Source: Dactylonectria macrodidyma (Eukaryota; Ascomycota; Sordariomycetes; Hypocreales; Nectriaceae). Taken from it: a stretch of 64,000 bases of DNA. The stretch is taken from contig JAGMUV010000005.1 in the NCBI GenBank assembly GCA_020744425.1, positions 2,232,001-2,296,000 on the forward strand, given 5' to 3'. The notes under the pieces were generated by a model, which was not told where the DNA came from, made no database searches, and saw nothing but the letters and a program-made list of their open reading frames with translations. A program made the position numbers and the translations under genes. Below are positions 59,314 through 64,000 of the stretch, in pieces; within the stretch, counting starts at the first letter, position 1, and each line of letters opens with the position of its first letter.

Positions 59314-60354
59314 GTTGGAGGAAATGCGTTGCTTATTGGAGATAACACGAGGTTGGGGGATGATGAATCTCAATGTCAGGAACCAGCCGGAAGTCCTTGC
59401 GGGAAAAGGGGCTTTTGTATATGCGCCAGACGCTTTGAATCCGACGGGCGGATACAGCCTGTGAACGATTGGTTGACTGAAGGGAAACTCCCCTGCGCAC
59501 TTTGTGTTGTTGGTTCAATGGGTACATGGGTGGTTCAATTTTGCAAAGCAACCCTGATTATTAACTAACTTAAGCGGCTAATATTACGCGCTCATCAACC
59601 ACAAAACGAAGGTCCTCGGCGAAAGAGACTAGCTAGGGTCGGGCGCTAAAAGACGGTCTTTTCCCTCCTCGGCTATAACCTTGGCGACAAGGCCGATGGT
59701 TCCTCGTCCAGCAGCGCGGCCAAGAGGTATGCAACGTCGTTCGAGGTATCTTTCTAAATTACGGAGCACTCCTCATCAACTCTGGAAACACCTCGAGGAG
59801 TATTGGGGCAAGACTAGATTGACGCTTTCATGCTCATAGCTAGCGTCTGAGGAGTCTAGTCTCGGGAGCTGCCATGCGAGGAGAGGAGCCGGTGTGCTCA
59901 ATCCTGCTTTTGTTGTCGCTGCTCAAAGCTGCCATCACATGGGCCCCGTAGCTGGTAATGCGACAGTGACCAGATATATGCCGACTTCTATTGGCCTTTA
60001 TTTCCTGCACTACGAATAAGTGGCAGGAGTTAGAAATACTTAAAAAGTAGCAATGAAAAAGGGGCAAGACTATGCGGGACGTACCCAAGTACATCATCAT
60101 TAGTGAGCCGCTGGCATCTCCATGCACGCCCTATGAAAAGTAGAGGTTAATGTTGATGGGGCATTGGCGCAGTGGGGCGTATTAGCCTGGATCTAATTTT
60201 TTTACCTGGGTTTTCATGTTACCTTGAACAACCCGAATATTTCTAATGCTAGGGTAGAGGTCGGAGCAGAGAAGGCTCAGGTATAGTTGTGTCGTCTTAT
60301 TATTTCCGCCAATGCTCAGCTTATACCACCTCATGCCGCGCAGCTCCTTCACCA
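59314..60354. other. Intergenic region before the chitin synthase 3' end
   Basis: 1.04 kb; promoter of the unknown gene and 3' flank of the chitin synthase. No gene supported. Confidence 0.5.
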
Positions 60355-63105
60355 TCAATGACGAAACCAGAAATGACGGTATTTCTGAGTGTAATAGTAG
60401 AGGCTTCCCGTGAAACGGAGCAGATAACTGATAGAATTCGCCCACATCCAAAAGCGGAAAAAGCGGATTTTATGCCAATATGAATCGCCAAGGAATGCGA
60501 TAGGCTTGAGGCTGTCGTTTAACACAATGAGGCAGATGAAGAAGTTGGAAAAGATGTAAGTTGCCAGAAGAATCGTTCGGAATTCCATCAGCGAGTCGCT
60601 TGTTGCAGGTGGACTCGCTTTCTTCACTTTGTCCACCGGCTCCGCAGCCAAAGCTCGAGCAAGAACTTCTTCGTATCTAGCGTCAATGTCTTGGGCACTG
60701 CCGCCAGAATCTATATCGATAGCTTCAAAGGCAGAGCCTCGTACTGCAATTTGTAATGCACGAGTCCGGGATGGCTCTTGTGTTGGGAGCTCCTGGCGCT
60801 TACTCTTCTGTCCCCAAGAGACATCGTGGACATTGCTGAAGGCAAAGATGTTCAAGATATTGATATAGGCAGAGGACACAAAGAGAAATTGGGCATAGGA
60901 AGTAAAGAGATGCCACGGGTCTAGGGCGAGGAGACCAACAGCAAAATAGACACCAAAAACGGCGATCCCGGCCGTGATGATCGTTGCAGGTCCCAAGTCC
61001 GTGTAGTACTCGTTGATGTATGCGTAGTTGCTTCCATTGTCGTTCTCGACTCGGAAGTCGACGAGCCTTTTCGTCAGATAGATCAGGTTCAGAATCATAT
61101 AGGCTTGCATGAATCCAAATATGATAAACGAGACCGTGTATCCAACAACGTGATTCTTGGGGCGGCTACCAAGGGCCAGGATGAATTGAAAGAGAATCGT
61201 CGCCAGGTAGATGATTTGAATGACACCATTGACGACTGGAGTGGCCTTCCCAAAAGGAAACCCACTAATTGGTTTGCCTTCGGGCGGGTCACCTGCAATA
61301 TCATTGATGGCAAAGGTAGTGAGCAGGAAGGCAGCGAGGGAAAACCAAGCCAGGATAAGCGCCAAGATACTATGGAAGAGCTGAAGATGGAATGCTGCGA
61401 GTCGAACGATATTATGTCCGGATTTATAGAGACGATTCCAGTGCGTGATAACGTATATTGTCGAAAAGAATGCGCCGTTCAGCCATCTCCTTCTCTGGTT
61501 AATGAAGTCGGTGGTATTCATTGGGATGTCAGTTTTCGCTTTGGAAGAGCTGTCGTACTCCAGAACCCATTTTTGGCCAGCTTTGCTGACGACTTGGAAG
61601 CAAATGACCCGGTCGTCAGCGAGATATCGGTTGAGATTCCACGGCTTTTGAGAGCTCTCAGTCTGCGCCGCCGTAAACGTAGGATCACCCAGTAAGGTAT
61701 CTTCAAGAGGTTTTCCCATTTGTCCGCGAAATCTGAGAGGAATCAGCATTTGATTTAGCAATGGCTCTTGGACTAGAACATCTGTTACCTCCAAGCAGAG
61801 AAGGCTCCTGGAAGCAGCGCCAAATACCCTGTCGCGGCCTCAAATGTGCGGTCCAGTTGGAATCCGACCTTGTACTCGAAAATCTGGGCTGCTACTAACG
61901 GATTCAGGATGTTCGTCCATGATCCACCCAAAGAGGCCTGGAGTTCACCGCATATACCGCCAAGATCTTTGTTGTTGTAGAATCTTTCCCACACTTTGAG
62001 CACTGCGTCTAGTTCGATTTTCGTACCTGTGTCTAGGTGGACGACAACCTCAGGATTGAGGATCCTTGAAACCGAGTTATAAAGCCATCTGTACGAGTTC
62101 AGTTTTCCACAATTCTCGTTCTTCAGAACCAGAATGAATTGTATGGGAGCTCCTCGCTGGCCATCAAGACCAGGAATTCTCGAGCTCTCGGGCCCTCCAA
62201 TCTCCAGATTTTCCGTGATAGACAACTGTGTAGAGTATTCGAACTTGCTCCTTTTAGTCAGAATCCTAGGCATGTTTTCTCAATGCCGGCTTACCACATG
62301 TGTGGAAACGGGTTTTCCATTCATCGACTTCTTCAAGAGGCCATGTCGGAAAAGTCCAATCGCGGCAAGTGTGTCGAGGGCTCCAGGATCAGCGGCGTCA
62401 AGTCCATCAAAAATGATGCACACGACGATCTTTTGCCAGGCCGGCCCGCCTTTGTCCCAGAATTGAGACTTTCGCAGGCTTTGCATCCTTCGGCAGGCCT
62501 CGATCGTGCTGTGTAGAGTCCGGCACAACAAAGCTTTTTCTTCATTGTAGTATGTAATTCCCACCATCAGCTCGGTATGCCGGTTGAAGGCCCTGGGTCG
62601 CAGGTCGTAGCCGTTCTTCAACGTGAAGTCATTTGCATCGTCTACAACCGCAGTGTCTGTGGCGACAGTGAGTTGTTTGGGCATTGCGATACGCCACTGC
62701 CTAAGGCTGGGACATTGCAAACTTACTTACATCTTAGAGTTGCGACCTCTTCAGGGTTCTCCTCAGAGAGGTGGGACTGCCTTGATGAAACCTGATGTGG
62801 GACGGGATAATTGGAAGCCCATGGTTCCTGGCTATTAGCCGGTATGCGAGGATCGCCCACTAAATTGTAATTAATCATCATCCCTCCTGTGAATGTTCAA
62901 GTTTTACGCCAAGCGCATTCTGCGATGACAGGACATTGAGTTGAGTTCCAACTAACAACATACCCCGGTGCTGTTCTCTGACAACTTCCTCAATTGTCTC
63001 ATGGGACACTTGGCCAAGGTCATTCAAAGGATAGGATAGAGGAATAGACTCGTCTTCGAATCCCTGAGGGGCCCGGGAATAGGAACCGTACGGATTCCAA
63101 GACAT
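60355..63105 (-). CDS. Division-1 chitin synthase (class I-III type), divergent
   Basis: Membrane glycosyltransferase (GT2) that polymerises UDP-GlcNAc into chitin. Predicted 846 residues; exons 63105..62964, 62886..62727, 62700..62295, 62243..61789 and 61732..60355. The catalytic half contains [78 protein letters not shown] (made by splicing), [14 protein letters not shown] and the product-binding [10 protein letters not shown]. About seven C-terminal membrane helices follow. Several positions differ from the usual division-1 text: ADDR for AEDR, LDTGT for LDVGT or LDAGT, CFQ for CFE. The frame is intact, so it may be a functional but fast-evolving paralogue. The second-exon donor lies in overlapping GTAAGTAAGT; only the downstream GT keeps the frame. 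Confidence 0.92.
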
Positions 63106-63726
63106 GATGGAAGTCTGTTCACACAGCGCTGCCCGGGTGAAAAAAAGGATTCGATTACTTATCCGTAAGTAATTTTGGGATCAGGCTAGGATTTAAATAG
63201 CGCAAGGGAGGCGCAAGAAGGGCGCCTTGGAGCGGCTGAGCGACTCTAGCCTCCAACACTATTGGAACATCTTCAACCGCTCAGCCAATTAGGATACCTC
63301 AAGCGGTTAAAAGTGGTTAGTGTTCTTGCATTATTGAAGCGCCACAGTTTCAAATCTCCTCATTCGTACGGAGTATGTAACCGGCACTCCAGCACGTCAG
63401 GTTGTATAGTCCCTTTTTGCGCAAGGGAGGTACTTTGCAAGACTTACCCCGCTTCTGTATCTCGTTATCAGCTAGGCTAGCTAGGAAGCTGAAGTTGGCG
63501 ACGATATCAACGATAAGAAATTATGGTGAGAGCTGAGGTACATTGTTAAATATGTCTAGGCTTTTTCCAGCTTTTCTGATTGCCTAATATCGTTCGTGGT
63601 GGGTTTGAAATTTCAAGCATGTAATCCCCCCTTTCCTTAATGAATATCAATTGTCTATCTGCGACTTTGAAGAACAACTTTCACAGTCAGTGATTATGCA
63701 AGGCCGCAACACATTGTTCGGAGCCA
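63106..63726. other. Intergenic region at right end
   Basis: 0.62 kb between the chitin synthase promoter and the 3' end of the MYND gene. A direct repeat GCGCAAG(G)GAGG occurs near 63200-63213 and again at 63419-63429. No gene. Confidence 0.5.
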
Positions 63727-64000
63727 TCACACAATCAGGGAGACGTGGACAATCTTTGTGTTCGGCGTAGTGTTGCGAGCGTCGTATTCTTCCTTAGCGA
63801 GCTTTCTGCGTACTTTCTTCACCTTGGTACAGACGGATTGGTGCTGCGGACTGTGAGCAGCCTGGTGTTCATCGCTGCAGTAGCGGACTGCTCGACAGCG
63901 ACTGCATCGGAGGAGTTGGGGGACCGTTGCTAAGCATTGCTGGCAGCGATGGCGCAAGGAACCAACAGGGCCTTTGTATTTACTTGCGCTATTCGTGGAA
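63727..64000 (-). CDS. MYND zinc-finger protein (N-terminus outside window)
   Basis: The C-terminal part visible carries a complete MYND finger, a two-zinc protein-interaction module: CQQCLATVPQLLRCSRCRAV then RYCSDEHQAAH...HQSVC, matching Cx2Cx9Cx2Cx5Cx3H-type spacing. A basic helix KVKKVRRKLAKEEYDARNT follows, then a stop at 63727. The frame stays open to the right edge and its first in-window Met-like codon is TTG, so the start is upstream on the neighbouring sequence. An intron after KEEYDARNTTPNTK cannot be excluded, in which case the end would differ. No enzymatic domain is visible. Confidence 0.78.
   Translation of the reverse strand, partial: STNSASKYKGPVGSLRHRCQQCLATVPQLLRCSRCRAVRYCSDEHQAAHSPQHQSVCTKVKKVRRKLAKEEYDARNTTPNTKIVHVSLIV

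Overview
The window is nuclear DNA of a filamentous ascomycete (Pezizomycotina, most likely Sordariomycetes; I cannot name the species). The genes have short introns of about 50-100 nt with GTRNGT donors and YAG acceptors. They encode fungal families such as Zn2Cys6 regulators, a PDR-type ABC transporter, Gup1, a division-1 chitin synthase, a LaeA-like methyltransferase and a HET relic. All gene models were spliced by eye, with exon phases checked by arithmetic. Exon boundaries are therefore inferences; reading frames and motifs are read directly.

1-24 kb is a conserved housekeeping block: a ZIP metal transporter (5' end cut by the window), a 2OG-Fe(II) oxygenase, FRG1, a WDR89-like WD40 protein, an Mtm1-like mitochondrial carrier, an F-box protein of the Hrt3/FBXO9 type, a long protein with internal tandem repeats, a FAR-17a/AIG1-like membrane protein and the MBOAT protein Gup1. 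A 4.6 kb stretch (15.7-20.3 kb) without a recognisable gene lies inside this block.

24.7-44.7 kb is an accessory block. It holds a Zn2Cys6 regulator divergent from a full-length PDR/ABC-G exporter, a small carrier-like membrane protein, a type II haloacid dehalogenase, a second Zn2Cys6 regulator, a hotdog thioesterase and a crotonase/acyl-CoA ligase fusion. The thioesterase and fusion genes share a promoter that carries three CTCGGTAT elements at exact 24-bp spacing. A GNAT acetyltransferase follows. Together the HAD enzyme, regulator, thioesterase and fusion look like an inducible module for activating and processing a carboxylic acid; the substrate is unknown.

44.7-57 kb is gene-poor and partly decayed. 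It contains a three-exon secreted cysteine-rich protein of the TIL protease-inhibitor fold, a pseudogene of a secreted six-bladed beta-propeller (SMP-30-like), a HET-domain relic, a possible 80-residue gene, two copies of a short dispersed repeat and an apparently intact LaeA-like methyltransferase whose best model needs a 7-nt microexon.

57-64 kb holds a 665-residue protein of unknown function, a divergent division-1 chitin synthase and the start of a MYND zinc-finger gene cut by the right edge. I saw no tRNA, rRNA, CRISPR array or intact transposon.
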